A stretch of DNA of 23,397 nt, taken from IMG/VR virus record IMGVR_UViG_3300043773_001871, positions 1 through 23,397 of that record. One strand, written 5' to 3'. A model generated the notes under the pieces. The model did not search any database. It was given only the letters and a program-made list of their open reading frames with translations, and was not told where the DNA came from. The position numbers and the translations under genes are program-made. This document shows positions 14,943 to 21,963 of this stretch, piece after piece (position 1 is the stretch's first letter; each line of letters begins with the position of its first letter). This DNA is from a virus.

Positions 14943-16163
14943 CTATGTTGATTCGCTGGAATCTCCGGTCAACCAAACAGCCTTTTGTGGCTCCTTGATG
15001 TAGGCGTATCCCTTGCTGATGCTGTCGTACTGAGCCACGATGCGACGACGTTGAGATTCTTCGCTCAGGTTCAATCGTGTGACAGTCGGGCGGATCTGGA
15101 AGACCCACGCCATGAACTCAGGAATCTTGCCGAAGAAGATCCATTCACGAGCCTGAGCCAGCGTCAAACTGTATCGAGCCGCGATTGCAGAAGTCAGTCG
15201 CTGATATTCGACAGGAGCGAAAGTCATCCCGTTGGCGACTTCCGGAGTCATGAAGAAGTGTGTCAGGTCGCCTGATCCCGGGCAGGTCGATTCTCGCTCA
15301 ACGCTGGTTGCGTTAAGCAGTGGCAGAATCCGGTCCCGAGTTCGCTGACTCGTGAACACGTTCAGATTCATCACGTCGACCGACATCGGACGACCGTGAA
15401 CCAAGTCCGTCATGTCGTAGAACAGATTCTTGACAGTCTGCAGGTCTTCGCCGCAGGTCAAAGTCAGTGAAGCTGCATTGATCCAAGGTCCACCGGAACC
15501 GTCGTCGAACGGAGTGCCTGTCGCGCCATCTTCGTAGAAGATGTCGTACAGAGTTCCGCTGCGGTCGTAGGTCACGTTGTAGCCGATCAAAGCGTCGACC
15601 AACTTTTCTTCGCGGTACAGGTTGTGAGCGTCAGCGATCTTCGGAACCTGCTGCAACGCAAATCCATTCGGATCTTTACAGAGTGCTTCGCGAGTGAACG
15701 CAAGGCCCAGACCAACAGTCTTGCCATTCGGATGTTCCAGATAATCACTGGCAACACCGTACAGCGGGCTGGCTTCCAATTCGCACAACTCATGGGCCTT
15801 CATGTCGCTGAAGACACCCCAGTCTTTGAACGACTCTTCGCACTCACCACGAGTCTCGACAGGAGTGATCGCGGAGAGCTTGTACTCTTCACGAGGGTTT
15901 TCCTGCAGCGAGTAGCGGATGGTTCGCTGAACCATCTTGTTGAACGTGCCGCTGGTCACGATGGCTTCCATCGCATCCGCGTCCATGTTCAGGATCTTCT
16001 CTTTGAAGTTCGGCCCGAAGTCCTGCTCAACGCAGAAATTCAAGTCGATATCAAAAGGCTTGATCTGCTTGGACTCGAGAGCTTCATCGAATTCTTCGAA
16101 GACCTGCTCGCCGTGCTTTTTGTAAGCGTCAACAACCTTTTTCGTGAGTTGGCGATTCGCCAT
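14943..16163 (-). CDS. major capsid protein
   Basis: This is a 406-aa protein following the protease-scaffold and decoration candidates. The N-terminal region to about residue 85 is strongly charged and helical (KKVVDAYKKHGEQVFEEFDEALESKQ). The core contains mixed strands and helices with KLSAITPVETRGECEE and a long P-domain-like region. The C-terminal half includes GRPMSVDVMNLNVFTSQRTRD, TFAPVEYQRLTSAIAARYS and VFQIRPTVTRLNLSEESQRRRIVAQYDSISKGYAYIKEPQKAVWL, an ending of the kind found in HK97-fold capsids. It finishes GDSSEST, a short echo of the Ser-rich tails seen elsewhere. AAGGA lies 7 nt before the ATG. The strong terminator just downstream fits a highly expressed structural gene. I see no sequence match to a named family. 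Confidence 0.75.
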   Translation of the reverse strand: MANRQLTKKVVDAYKKHGEQVFEEFDEALESKQIKPFDIDLNFCVEQDFGPNFKEKILNMDADAMEAIVTSGTFNKMVQRTIRYSLQENPREEYKLSAITPVETRGECEESFKDWGVFSDMKAHELCELEASPLYGVASDYLEHPNGKTVGLGLAFTREALCKDPNGFALQQVPKIADAHNLYREEKLVDALIGYNVTYDRSGTLYDIFYEDGATGTPFDDGSGGPWINAASLTLTCGEDLQTVKNLFYDMTDLVHGRPMSVDVMNLNVFTSQRTRDRILPLLNATSVERESTCPGSGDLTHFFMTPEVANGMTFAPVEYQRLTSAIAARYSLTLAQAREWIFFGKIPEFMAWVFQIRPTVTRLNLSEESQRRRIVAQYDSISKGYAYIKEPQKAVWLTGDSSEST

Positions 16164-16202
16164 TTTACTGTCCTTGTCTGAACCTTGGAATCACCACACA
16201 AA

Positions 16203-16736
16203 TTACGACTTGAATTCGACGAGAGCGTAAGCTTGGCTTTCGGCTCCACTGTCATTCACTGCCTGAAAGATGATCTCGCCGGCAGTGCTTGTCTTCTGGA
16301 TCGTGTCGTTACTCAAGAGATTCGATCCGGAAACCTTACCGAACGTGAATCCCTGCCCGCGAGTCCACGTTGTCGGAGCAGCAGCCCCGTTCGTATCGAC
16401 GATCTTGTAGGCTCGCTGGAAGGTTGAACCTTCTCGATACAGGGCAAAAGGAATGCAATCCGGAGCGTCGTTACAAACGCCGTCTTCCGAATCGATTTCC
16501 TGCAGATTTACTCCCTGAAACTTGAGCTTGGCTGCAGCCTGAGTTGTCGTGAGATTGGAAGTCCATGCCTGATCCGTCTGAATCAGAGCGGCCTTCAAAA
16601 CTCCGGTCGCACTGTCGCTCCCGAGGAAGTCGCCAGGGCACATATCAACCAGAGTGTCAGGCGGAGTCATGTGACGGATGTCAGTGACCGCAGGAACCTG
16701 ACCGTACTGGTGCATTACATTCAAACAGCGTGGCAT
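16203..16736 (-). CDS. head decoration protein candidate
   Basis: This 177-aa beta-rich protein lies between the protease-scaffold gene and the capsid gene, where lambda-like phages encode the decoration protein. It starts MPRCLNVMHQYGQVPAVTDI, with the short strand-turn opening typical of capsid-cement proteins. Later segments alternate strands and turns (GVLKAALIQTD, AAKLKFQGVNLQEI, FQRAYKIVDTNGAAAPTTWTRG, GEIIFQAVNDSG, AYALVEF). AAGGG lies upstream of the ATG. It is longer than lambda gpD (110 aa). The role is inferred from position and strand pattern; a minor head protein is the alternative. Confidence 0.55.
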   Translation of the reverse strand: MPRCLNVMHQYGQVPAVTDIRHMTPPDTLVDMCPGDFLGSDSATGVLKAALIQTDQAWTSNLTTTQAAAKLKFQGVNLQEIDSEDGVCNDAPDCIPFALYREGSTFQRAYKIVDTNGAAAPTTWTRGQGFTFGKVSGSNLLSNDTIQKTSTAGEIIFQAVNDSGAESQAYALVEFKS

Positions 16737-16777
16737 GTCTCGCCCTTTTCAAACAAACGAACCGAAACGGTCAGTGA

Positions 16778-17248
16778 CTACTTCTTCAGGCCGAGTTCTT
16801 CAAGCAAAGAACCCTTCTTGTAACCGGCCTTTGATCCCTGCGACGGACGGTAGGCAGGCTTCTTCGGCTGCTCTTCCTCTTCCTTCACAGGAGTTTCTTC
16901 TGTGTCGTCCGGATTGTCGTTGATCAGCATCGGGCTGATCTTGGACAGAACCGAACTGAATTTCTTGCGAGCACCTTCCTGCATTTCGCAGGCGCACTCG
17001 ACGATTTCTTTCATCAGGTCAGCTTCGATGGTCACGCCTTCAAAGACCTTCGTGAACTCGGCAGACACTTCGCCTCGCAACTTCTCAGTCGCTCGTTCCG
17101 CTTCCAGTGCGTCCAGACGAGCTTTCAATTCGTCCTTCTCTTTCTTCGCCTGAGCGAGCGCGGCTTCCGTCGCATCGGTCGCAGTGGCTTCTTCGAGAAT
17201 TGACTTCACGAGTTCTGGATGCTTGTCGCGGAGTGTCTTCAGGTCCAT
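16778..17248 (-). CDS. possible nested scaffold protein (internal start)
   Basis: Met171 of the protease-scaffold gene (ATG at 17248) begins MDLKTLRDKHPELVKSILEE, exactly at the boundary between protease and coiled-coil scaffold. The sequence before it is purine-rich (GAGGAAGAAGAGATC), which offers ribosome-binding possibilities at 3 to 10 nt. Translation from here would give a free 156-aa scaffold, as lambda Nu3 is made inside gene C. The purine run also encodes the acidic EEEE stretch, so the signal could be incidental. Confidence 0.4.
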   Translation of the reverse strand: MDLKTLRDKHPELVKSILEEATATDATEAALAQAKKEKDELKARLDALEAERATEKLRGEVSAEFTKVFEGVTIEADLMKEIVECACEMQEGARKKFSSVLSKISPMLINDNPDDTEETPVKEEEEQPKKPAYRPSQGSKAGYKKGSLLEELGLKK

Positions 17249-17758
17249 GATCTCTTCTTCCTCTGATTCGAAAATGCCAGCAGTTGTTGCCGGCTTCGTG
17301 ACAATGTCGACAGACCGGAGAACTTCGATGGACTCAACAATCACGTCCCCGTCGGAACCGACTTTTCCGGACTTGATTGAGGAATTGATCGACATCCCCA
17401 ACGACTTCGGAGCGTTCACAACATCCCACAAGAACTGTTCTGCAACAGCATGTTTCGGGTTAAAATGCACGTCCCCGAAGTAACCTTCGCCTGGACGGTA
17501 CTCAACCTTCTGGCCGACAACAGCGAATTTGTCACGATAGGAGCGATTGGTTGTGGCTGTCGCTGGATGGTCGATGTAAATCGATGTCCCCGGCAGTAAC
17601 TTCATCGCTGACTTCTGGACTCCGGGTGTGTCGTAGTTGCGTTTGTTGAGACTTCTCAACCCCAGCAACTTGACTCCCCGGATGATTCCCCGCTCTCGAT
17701 CAATTCGATCTTCGGCAATGGCTTCGAACGCATCTTCTGTTACGAGGATGTCACTCAT
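16778..17758 (-). CDS. prohead protease fused to scaffold domain
   Basis: This is a 326-aa protein in two parts. Residues 1 to about 165 look like a prohead protease: RGVKLLGLRSLNKRNYDTPG, a candidate catalytic His64 in YIDHPATA, a strand GYFGDVHFNP, a candidate Ser in KSLGMSINSS (119 or 123), and VESIEVLRSVDIVTKPA, the conserved-looking end block of this protease type. Residues about 171-326 are a charged, helical scaffold: Ala/Lys/Glu coiled coil (AALAQAKKEKDELKARLDALEAERATEK), then an acidic, Pro/Lys-rich tail ending KKGSLLEELGLKK. The protease cleaves scaffold and capsid delta domain during maturation in known phages. The start overlaps the 19-aa microgene as ATGA. A nested start for the scaffold alone is described separately. 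Confidence 0.82.
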   Translation of the reverse strand: MSDILVTEDAFEAIAEDRIDRERGIIRGVKLLGLRSLNKRNYDTPGVQKSAMKLLPGTSIYIDHPATATTNRSYRDKFAVVGQKVEYRPGEGYFGDVHFNPKHAVAEQFLWDVVNAPKSLGMSINSSIKSGKVGSDGDVIVESIEVLRSVDIVTKPATTAGIFESEEEEIMDLKTLRDKHPELVKSILEEATATDATEAALAQAKKEKDELKARLDALEAERATEKLRGEVSAEFTKVFEGVTIEADLMKEIVECACEMQEGARKKFSSVLSKISPMLINDNPDDTEETPVKEEEEQPKKPAYRPSQGSKAGYKKGSLLEELGLKK

Positions 17759-17814
17759 TTTGTTCCGCCTTTGCCGCCCTTCGGTTTCTTCTTACTTCCG
17801 CAGCCACATCCCAT
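17755..17814 (-). CDS. 19-aa microgene MGCGCGSKKK...
   Basis: A 20-codon frame encodes MGCGCGSKKKPKGGKGGTK. It has a consensus AAGGAG ribosome site 6 nt before its ATG and its stop overlaps the protease-scaffold ATG as ATGA. The site is too good and the overlap too exact to be accidental; it is either a translated microprotein or a leader whose translation delivers ribosomes to the protease gene. The CGCG-Lys composition recurs at the C-terminus of the 66-aa protein (KKRGCGCGKKK) and in the start of the 55-aa protein (MSKRGCGHCREK). It could bind metal or nucleic acid. The family is unknown. Confidence 0.6.
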   Translation of the reverse strand: MGCGCGSKKKPKGGKGGTK

Positions 17815-17826
17815 GGCAAACTCCTT

Positions 17827-17875
17827 TTGTCAAATCGCCAAATTGACAATAAGTCATTTTGTACGAACTTGACAA
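17827..17875 (-). promoter_or_regulatory. candidate promoter/operator between portal and protease genes
   Basis: This 78-nt gap (17815-17892) is among the largest between virion genes. It holds TTGTCAA/TTGACAA words three times: 17827-17833 and 17843-17849 form a 7-bp inverted repeat with a 9-nt spacer, and a third lies at 17869-17875. On the minus strand TTGTCA (17875-17870) is 18 nt from TATTGT (17851-17846), a weak sigma70-like pair. It could drive the protease, decoration and capsid genes. Evidence is pattern only. Confidence 0.3.
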
Positions 17876-17892
17876 GTCCCGTGCAACCGAAT

Positions 17893-19497
17893 TTAAGCGT
17901 TTCGAGTCGGATCTTTCTTCGAAACACCCTTTTCTTTCATTGGATCGGCTTTATTGCCCGCAACTGGACCCGGAGTGCCCATGTTTTGCGGCGATTGCGG
18001 CGATCCCGCCGGCAACGGAAGCTCCGTTACCAGTTCTGACTTCCGCTGAGCATTCTCGGCCACCGATTCCAGCCCTTCCGGAGCCAGAACCGTCTTATTC
18101 CCCAGCAAGCCACGATCCCACCAGTCTTTCATCACCTCGTGATCTTCCTGGCGGTTTCTCGTCTGAACTCGTGGCGGCTTGATCTCCAGCACAACCTGCA
18201 GCACGTCAGCCGTTGTGATGTCATGCTCTCCTGACTCCGCAGCGTACCACAGAGCCTGCTTCAGAATCCGCAGGTCTTCCTGAACCATAAGAGACTGCTC
18301 GAACCGCATCGACTTGTGGAACGGCCCCTCAGAGACCAGCGTCGAGGCGAAGTTCCCCTCGCTGACGTTCGCCGTCAGCATAAACTCCGGCAACTTCATC
18401 CCCGCAGCGCACGACCGAAGCAGCGATACCAGAGTTTCTATGTGGTTACTGTTACCGGCGCCTGTCTCCGGAAACTCGTACTTGATCTGCGACGGAATTG
18501 TGACAACCGCTGCCGACGGAAAGTCGTATGTTTCTGATTGCCCGCTGCTCGCGCCGCCATTTTGCTGCGTATTCAGGTAACTCTTGACCGAATCGCTCGA
18601 CGGATTCCCCATGATCGTCCGGATCGCCCCAAACGCAGCCTGAAACGAACTCGTTCGCATCAGATTCGCCAGCAACTTCTTCGCGAAGATCAGTTCTTCC
18701 CTGACTGGCCAGTACAGCGTCAGTCCTCGTGGATCCGCCGACAACACGTTTCTCTTGCGATGCTGAACCAGAATCCGATCCTGAGATTCTTCCATCTGCG
18801 GAATCGTGTCGCCCCGGTAATTCGCAAGACTACCGTCCTTCGTCATTTTCGTGACAAAACGCAGGTCCGGATACCAAACATCCTTCAGGAAGTACGCGAC
18901 CGGCTGAGCGCGGAGATCATTTGTCTTCCGGACGCCCAGCGAATCAAAGTATTCCTTCGAAGCGTCGTCCGGATCCACGAAACTGCTCTTCGGGTCATCG
19001 TCGAGATCCTGTGGCTCGCCAAAATAAACCCGGACCATCCCGTCATCGTCATAACTCAGCAGGTCGAACACCTCACCGTGCCGATCGCACCGTTGACTGA
19101 CTTCGGACTGCCGCATTTGCCACTGATTCTCAGCCGTCCACAGCTCAATGAACGCCTCAATCCGCTTCACCGCATCAGAGTTCGGCTGATTCTCGTCCCT
19201 CGGCTTTACCGTGATTGCGTGCCCTGTATCAGCGATGTAATAACTGCGATTGTCCTTCGCATTCGTGCCCCAGGGCATTCTGCCAAGCTGATCCCCGAGA
19301 ACAATCGCCTCCCGGACATCCTGAATCGTCTCGAGCGGCTCGTCGCCACCGAACGGAAGTTGATCGCCGTTCGCGTTCACTCCGCCGCAACTGACTCCAA
19401 GCTCTTCGAAGATCCGCGCCGCAGCCTTCGTAGCCTCGATTGCCAGTTTCTCGTTCTCAATCACCCAACTTGTCGGTAAACCGTTCGCATATGCCAT
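17893..19497 (-). CDS. portal protein
   Basis: This 534-aa protein follows the terminase module and precedes the protease, the standard portal position. It has long helical segments (EKLAIEATKAAARIFEEL; VKRIEAFIELWTAENQWQMRQSEVSQRCDRHGEVFDLL), a strand-rich middle (GMVRVYFGEPQDL, DILxxQHRKRNVLSADPRGLTLYWPVREELIFAKKLLANLMRTSS) and a late helix ending. The SADPRGLTLYWPVREEL and LVSEGPFHKSMRFEQSLMVQEDLRIL segments look like the wing and stem helices of portals. The acidic Pro/Ser tail (PAGSPQSPQNMGTPGPVAGNK) is flexible. I chose ATG 19497, with GAGGAG 7 nt upstream. A start at 19545 would begin inside the upstream gap without such a site. It forms the dodecameric entry ring for DNA. Confidence 0.82.
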   Translation of the reverse strand: MAYANGLPTSWVIENEKLAIEATKAAARIFEELGVSCGGVNANGDQLPFGGDEPLETIQDVREAIVLGDQLGRMPWGTNAKDNRSYYIADTGHAITVKPRDENQPNSDAVKRIEAFIELWTAENQWQMRQSEVSQRCDRHGEVFDLLSYDDDGMVRVYFGEPQDLDDDPKSSFVDPDDASKEYFDSLGVRKTNDLRAQPVAYFLKDVWYPDLRFVTKMTKDGSLANYRGDTIPQMEESQDRILVQHRKRNVLSADPRGLTLYWPVREELIFAKKLLANLMRTSSFQAAFGAIRTIMGNPSSDSVKSYLNTQQNGGASSGQSETYDFPSAAVVTIPSQIKYEFPETGAGNSNHIETLVSLLRSCAAGMKLPEFMLTANVSEGNFASTLVSEGPFHKSMRFEQSLMVQEDLRILKQALWYAAESGEHDITTADVLQVVLEIKPPRVQTRNRQEDHEVMKDWWDRGLLGNKTVLAPEGLESVAENAQRKSELVTELPLPAGSPQSPQNMGTPGPVAGNKADPMKEKGVSKKDPTRNA

Positions 19498-19547
19498 CTG
19501 ATGTCTCCTCGACAGCAGATTACACAGGAAAACACGCCGAAACAATC

Positions 19548-19886
19548 TTAGTAAGACTTGTATGCCGCCATTCCGGCCTGAACGAGCAGGTCATTCACGC
19601 AAACATCGTCCTTGAACACCTCTGCCAGATATCTGCCGTACTTCTCCTGGCTGTCCTTGATCGTCCTCACGTCGATCTCAGAGCCCGCCGGCATCAGGGC
19701 GATCAAATAGTCCCTCGCCGCAATCCCCTGTTCTCGCTGCGGGCCTCTGACTTCCGGTGTGTTGATCCGCGCCAGTCGCAGTTTCTGCTTCGTGTGCGAC
19801 CCAAAACCAAGGTCGACCATCACAGTGATCGTGTCGCCGTCGTAAATCGAAATGACGGTCGCCGAATACTGGTATTTCGTGATCAT
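19548..19886 (-). CDS. staphylococcal-nuclease-like (SNase/TNase) protein
   Basis: This is a 112-aa single-domain nuclease of the OB-fold SNase family. Visible motifs: IYDGDTITVMVD (14-25, metal-binding Asp16/Asp18 region), KLRLARINTPE (35-45, with Arg37, Thr43 and Glu45 corresponding to the catalytic Arg35, Thr41 and Glu43 of the staphylococcal enzyme), and EKYGRYLAEVF (81-91, Arg85 for the second catalytic Arg). The Asp before TPE is Asn42 here, a change also seen in other family members. There is no signal peptide, so it acts inside the cell. The ATG at 19886 overlaps the stop of the 55-aa gene as ATGA. A longer start at 19907 adds seven residues and lacks this fit. Location between terminase and portal suggests help in packaging or host DNA degradation, which is inference. 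Confidence 0.85.
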   Translation of the reverse strand: MITKYQYSATVISIYDGDTITVMVDLGFGSHTKQKLRLARINTPEVRGPQREQGIAARDYLIALMPAGSEIDVRTIKDSQEKYGRYLAEVFKDDVCVNDLLVQAGMAAYKSY

Positions 19887-20050
19887 CGAAGAAACCTCCA
19901 CCACCAATGCGTCGATCTCACCGCGCGCCGGTAAATCCCGATGTTCGCATTCTGCTGAAACGATTGGTCGACGACCATGGAGATCGTTTGAATCGCGAAT
20001 TCCACCGGATCCGACTTTTCACGACAGTGACCGCATCCTCGTTTACTCAT
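19883..20050 (-). CDS. 55-aa CxxC protein upstream of the nuclease
   Basis: This short gene encodes MSKRGCGHCREKSDPVEFAI, a hydrophobic-polar middle (QTISMVVDQSFQQNANIGIYRR) and a Trp-rich end (AVRSTHWWWRFLR). AAGGAA lies 7 nt before its ATG and its stop overlaps the nuclease ATG as ATGA, which supports real translation. The N-terminal CGHC pair could bind zinc or iron, or act as a redox pair. I do not recognise the family. The KRGCG start resembles two other tiny Cys-Gly proteins in this window. Confidence 0.68.
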   Translation of the reverse strand: MSKRGCGHCREKSDPVEFAIQTISMVVDQSFQQNANIGIYRRAVRSTHWWWRFLR

Positions 20051-20076
20051 GGTTACATTCCTTCTGTGAGATGGAG

Positions 20077-20101
20077 CTCCGGCGGAGCGATTCCGCCGGA
20101 G
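20077..20101. other. perfect 10-bp inverted repeat in the gap before the 55-aa gene
   Basis: CTCCGGCGGA and TCCGCCGGAG are perfect complements around a 5-nt loop, in the 62-nt gap between the secreted coiled-coil gene and the 55-aa gene. No T-run follows on either strand, so it is not a standard intrinsic terminator. It may shield mRNA ends or bind a regulator. Confidence 0.6.
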
Positions 20102-20112
20102 TCGTGTTGTGA

Positions 20113-20430
20113 CTACGGAGTCAATGTGTCCAGCGCCAGCCTGACTTCTGTCTGTTCAATCTGCAGCATCCCCAACTGCATCCACAGGATCTGCAGGTCG
20201 TACTGAAGGAACGGGTCATCAGGGTTCATCGCTGCCACCAACTCGTAATACGCAATCTTCTGGGTGAGTGCCGCGATCTCCTGATTGATCTTCAGCAGTC
20301 TCGCCAGAAACTGCTGGTACAACTGGTACTGACTGTAGGTCGGTGGCTGCGGAGATTCCTGCGCTGAGGCTAAATTCCCCGCAAGCACTGCGATCGCACA
20401 ACACATCAAGAACTTCTTCAAACTGAACAT
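20113..20430 (-). CDS. secreted small coiled-coil protein
   Basis: This is a 105-aa protein with a clear N-terminal signal peptide: basic start (MFSLKKF), hydrophobic core (LMCCAIAVLAGNL) and a likely signal-peptidase I site after ASA (residue 23). No lipobox Cys follows the core. The mature part is helical and heptad-like (YQQFLARLLKINQEIAALTQKIAYYELVAAM ... LQILWMQLGMLQIEQTEVRLAL). The start has GGA upstream. Sitting between terL and the nuclease genes, it is unusual for a packaging module. Possible roles are a spanin-like or superinfection-control envelope protein, but no named family is recognised. It follows a terminator, so it may be expressed independently of terL. Confidence 0.7.
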   Translation of the reverse strand: MFSLKKFLMCCAIAVLAGNLASAQESPQPPTYSQYQLYQQFLARLLKINQEIAALTQKIAYYELVAAMNPDDPFLQYDLQILWMQLGMLQIEQTEVRLALDTLTP

Positions 20431-20451
20431 TTCTCTTCCTTTTTTACGAAC

Positions 20452-20484
20452 AAAAAACGCCTGAGGTTACTTCTCTTTCCTCAG
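20452..20484 (-). terminator. terminator overlapping the terL stop
   Basis: On the minus strand CTGAGG (20484-20479) pairs with CCTCAG (20466-20461) around a 12-nt loop that holds the terL TAA stop, then GCG and six T (20457-20452) follow. The stem is only 6 bp, so termination is likely partial and may depend on whether ribosomes are clearing the stop codon. Confidence 0.55.
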
Positions 20485-21900
20485 ATTCTCCCAGTATTCC
20501 ATCTCATATCGCGGCAACTGAGTACACATCGCCAATGCATCCGGCCCGTCGTCGTGTTTCCCGACGCCCGGGATGCCGTCGAACTGCTTAATCTGCTGCA
20601 GCAAAAGCGTCGTCCCCGGATTCTCGAGGAACCGGAACTCTCTCTGCGTCAGTCGCTTGTCCAGCCCTCGACGGATTCTCATTTCCTTCTTCAGCATGTC
20701 CTCGACCGGAATTATGATCCCCCCGGACATCAAATATTTCGACAGGGCATAGTCCGGGTGATTCGCCGCGTAGTTCATGATCAAGTCGCGGAAAATACTC
20801 TGGAACTGCGTCGATTCAATCCCAATCAGGTCGCCTGATCTGATCCGGTGATGATCCTGATCGCAGAACAGGAATAAGTCTTCGATGATCTCCGACGGCG
20901 ATCGTCGTTTTAAGTCAGCATCGACATACGCCAGTTCTGACGTTTGTGCCATGCAAACAATCGCCGAATAGTCACCCTTCTTGACGCAGCGCCCCTTGCT
21001 TGGGTCGACGCAGAACATTCGGACAATGTCGTTGGCGTGTTTCGGGACGGGGAACTTCTCGAGCGGGATGTAAATATCCGTAAACAACTCGCGGTCCCAC
21101 TCGGCGCCCGTCTTCGACGACACCAACCAGCAGCCGTTCAGGAAGCGGTCTCGCTCGTCTTCTGACATTGCCTCGAGTCGTTGGCGATATGTCGGGTCGG
21201 ACTGCATCAAGTGAGTGTTGTCTCGCAGTGTCGCGCCGATGAATGTCGCGGATGTCGAAACACACTCGTTCTCGCCGGTTTCTTCGTTGATCTCGTAGTG
21301 CGGCTCGTCGTACCAGTGAAAATCCGGTTCGACGTACCGGAAATGCCGAATAACTCCTGATCGCTCAGGTATCGGCAGGCCCGTCTCCGGTGAAAGCCAC
21401 CAGTACAGAAAACGATAGAGAAACGAATCGTTATCCGGATTGCAGGATAACTTCATACGGGGCTGGATCCCGGATTTCGATCTACAGCGACCCCAGAGGT
21501 ACTGTACGAACTTCAGAGGCCACTGTGTCGCCTCGTCAATTGCCAATGCGTCAAGCTGGGCTCCCTGATAGTCCTCAAGGTTCTTTTCGAACTGACAAGA
21601 CCCCAGAGCGATCTTCGCCCCGCACGGAAACTCGAACTCGTTGCGAGTATGATTGTAAATCGCACCATAAGGCCGATACATCTCCTTGCAGTGATCCAGC
21701 AGGGCTCCTGACTTGGTCAACTGCGGATAGGTTCGACGCATGATCAAACCACGGAACAACGGATTCGCATGCGGCCCCTGACAATGCCTGAGCATGTCGA
21801 GCGTCACAATGTGGCTCTTCCCGGAACCTGCTGCGCCGCCATAAATCAGCCACTCGGCAGGCGATTGCAGGACGCGGTATTGTGGATCAGAGAGTTTCAT
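20467..21900 (-). CDS. terL: terminase large subunit
   Basis: This is the ATP-driven DNA packaging motor with a nuclease domain, 477 aa. N-terminal ATPase: Walker A GGAAGSGKS (residues 21-29), Walker B LDALAIDEA (116-124, acidic pair IDEA), coupling motif around KLSCNPD (about 150-156). C-terminal RNase H-like nuclease: MFCVDPSKG with Asp299, then KKGDYSAIVCM, a middle acidic LIGIES, and a late HDDGPDALAM block. These are hallmark residues of TerL. The ATG at 21900 is preferred; a TTG four codons upstream (21912) is possible. Neither has a strong ribosome site, and a terminator hairpin lies just upstream, so terL may be made at low level. The small terminase was not identified. Confidence 0.95.
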   Translation of the reverse strand: MKLSDPQYRVLQSPAEWLIYGGAAGSGKSHIVTLDMLRHCQGPHANPLFRGLIMRRTYPQLTKSGALLDHCKEMYRPYGAIYNHTRNEFEFPCGAKIALGSCQFEKNLEDYQGAQLDALAIDEATQWPLKFVQYLWGRCRSKSGIQPRMKLSCNPDNDSFLYRFLYWWLSPETGLPIPERSGVIRHFRYVEPDFHWYDEPHYEINEETGENECVSTSATFIGATLRDNTHLMQSDPTYRQRLEAMSEDERDRFLNGCWLVSSKTGAEWDRELFTDIYIPLEKFPVPKHANDIVRMFCVDPSKGRCVKKGDYSAIVCMAQTSELAYVDADLKRRSPSEIIEDLFLFCDQDHHRIRSGDLIGIESTQFQSIFRDLIMNYAANHPDYALSKYLMSGGIIIPVEDMLKKEMRIRRGLDKRLTQREFRFLENPGTTLLLQQIKQFDGIPGVGKHDDGPDALAMCTQLPRYEMEYWENLRKEK

Positions 21901-21917
21901 TCGAACACTCAATAAAC

Positions 21918-21953
21918 AAGCAGCCAGCGACTCGGGGGAATCGCTGACTGCTT
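21918..21953 (-). terminator. hairpin terminator upstream of terL
   Basis: On the minus strand AAGCAGTCAGCGA pairs with TCGCTGGCTGCTT (13 bp, one G-U pair) around a 10-nt loop, followed by GTTTATTG. The T-run is imperfect. It lies between the 88-aa gene and terL and would reduce read-through into terL, or protect the terL 5' end. Confidence 0.55.
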
Positions 21954-21963
21954 TCGGGGAGAA

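Noticed and set aside
18538-19479. 313-aa plus-strand open frame opposite the portal gene
   Set aside because: It is the mirror of a well-supported portal gene, has no ribosome site or gene neighbours on that strand, and its composition is that of an antisense shadow.
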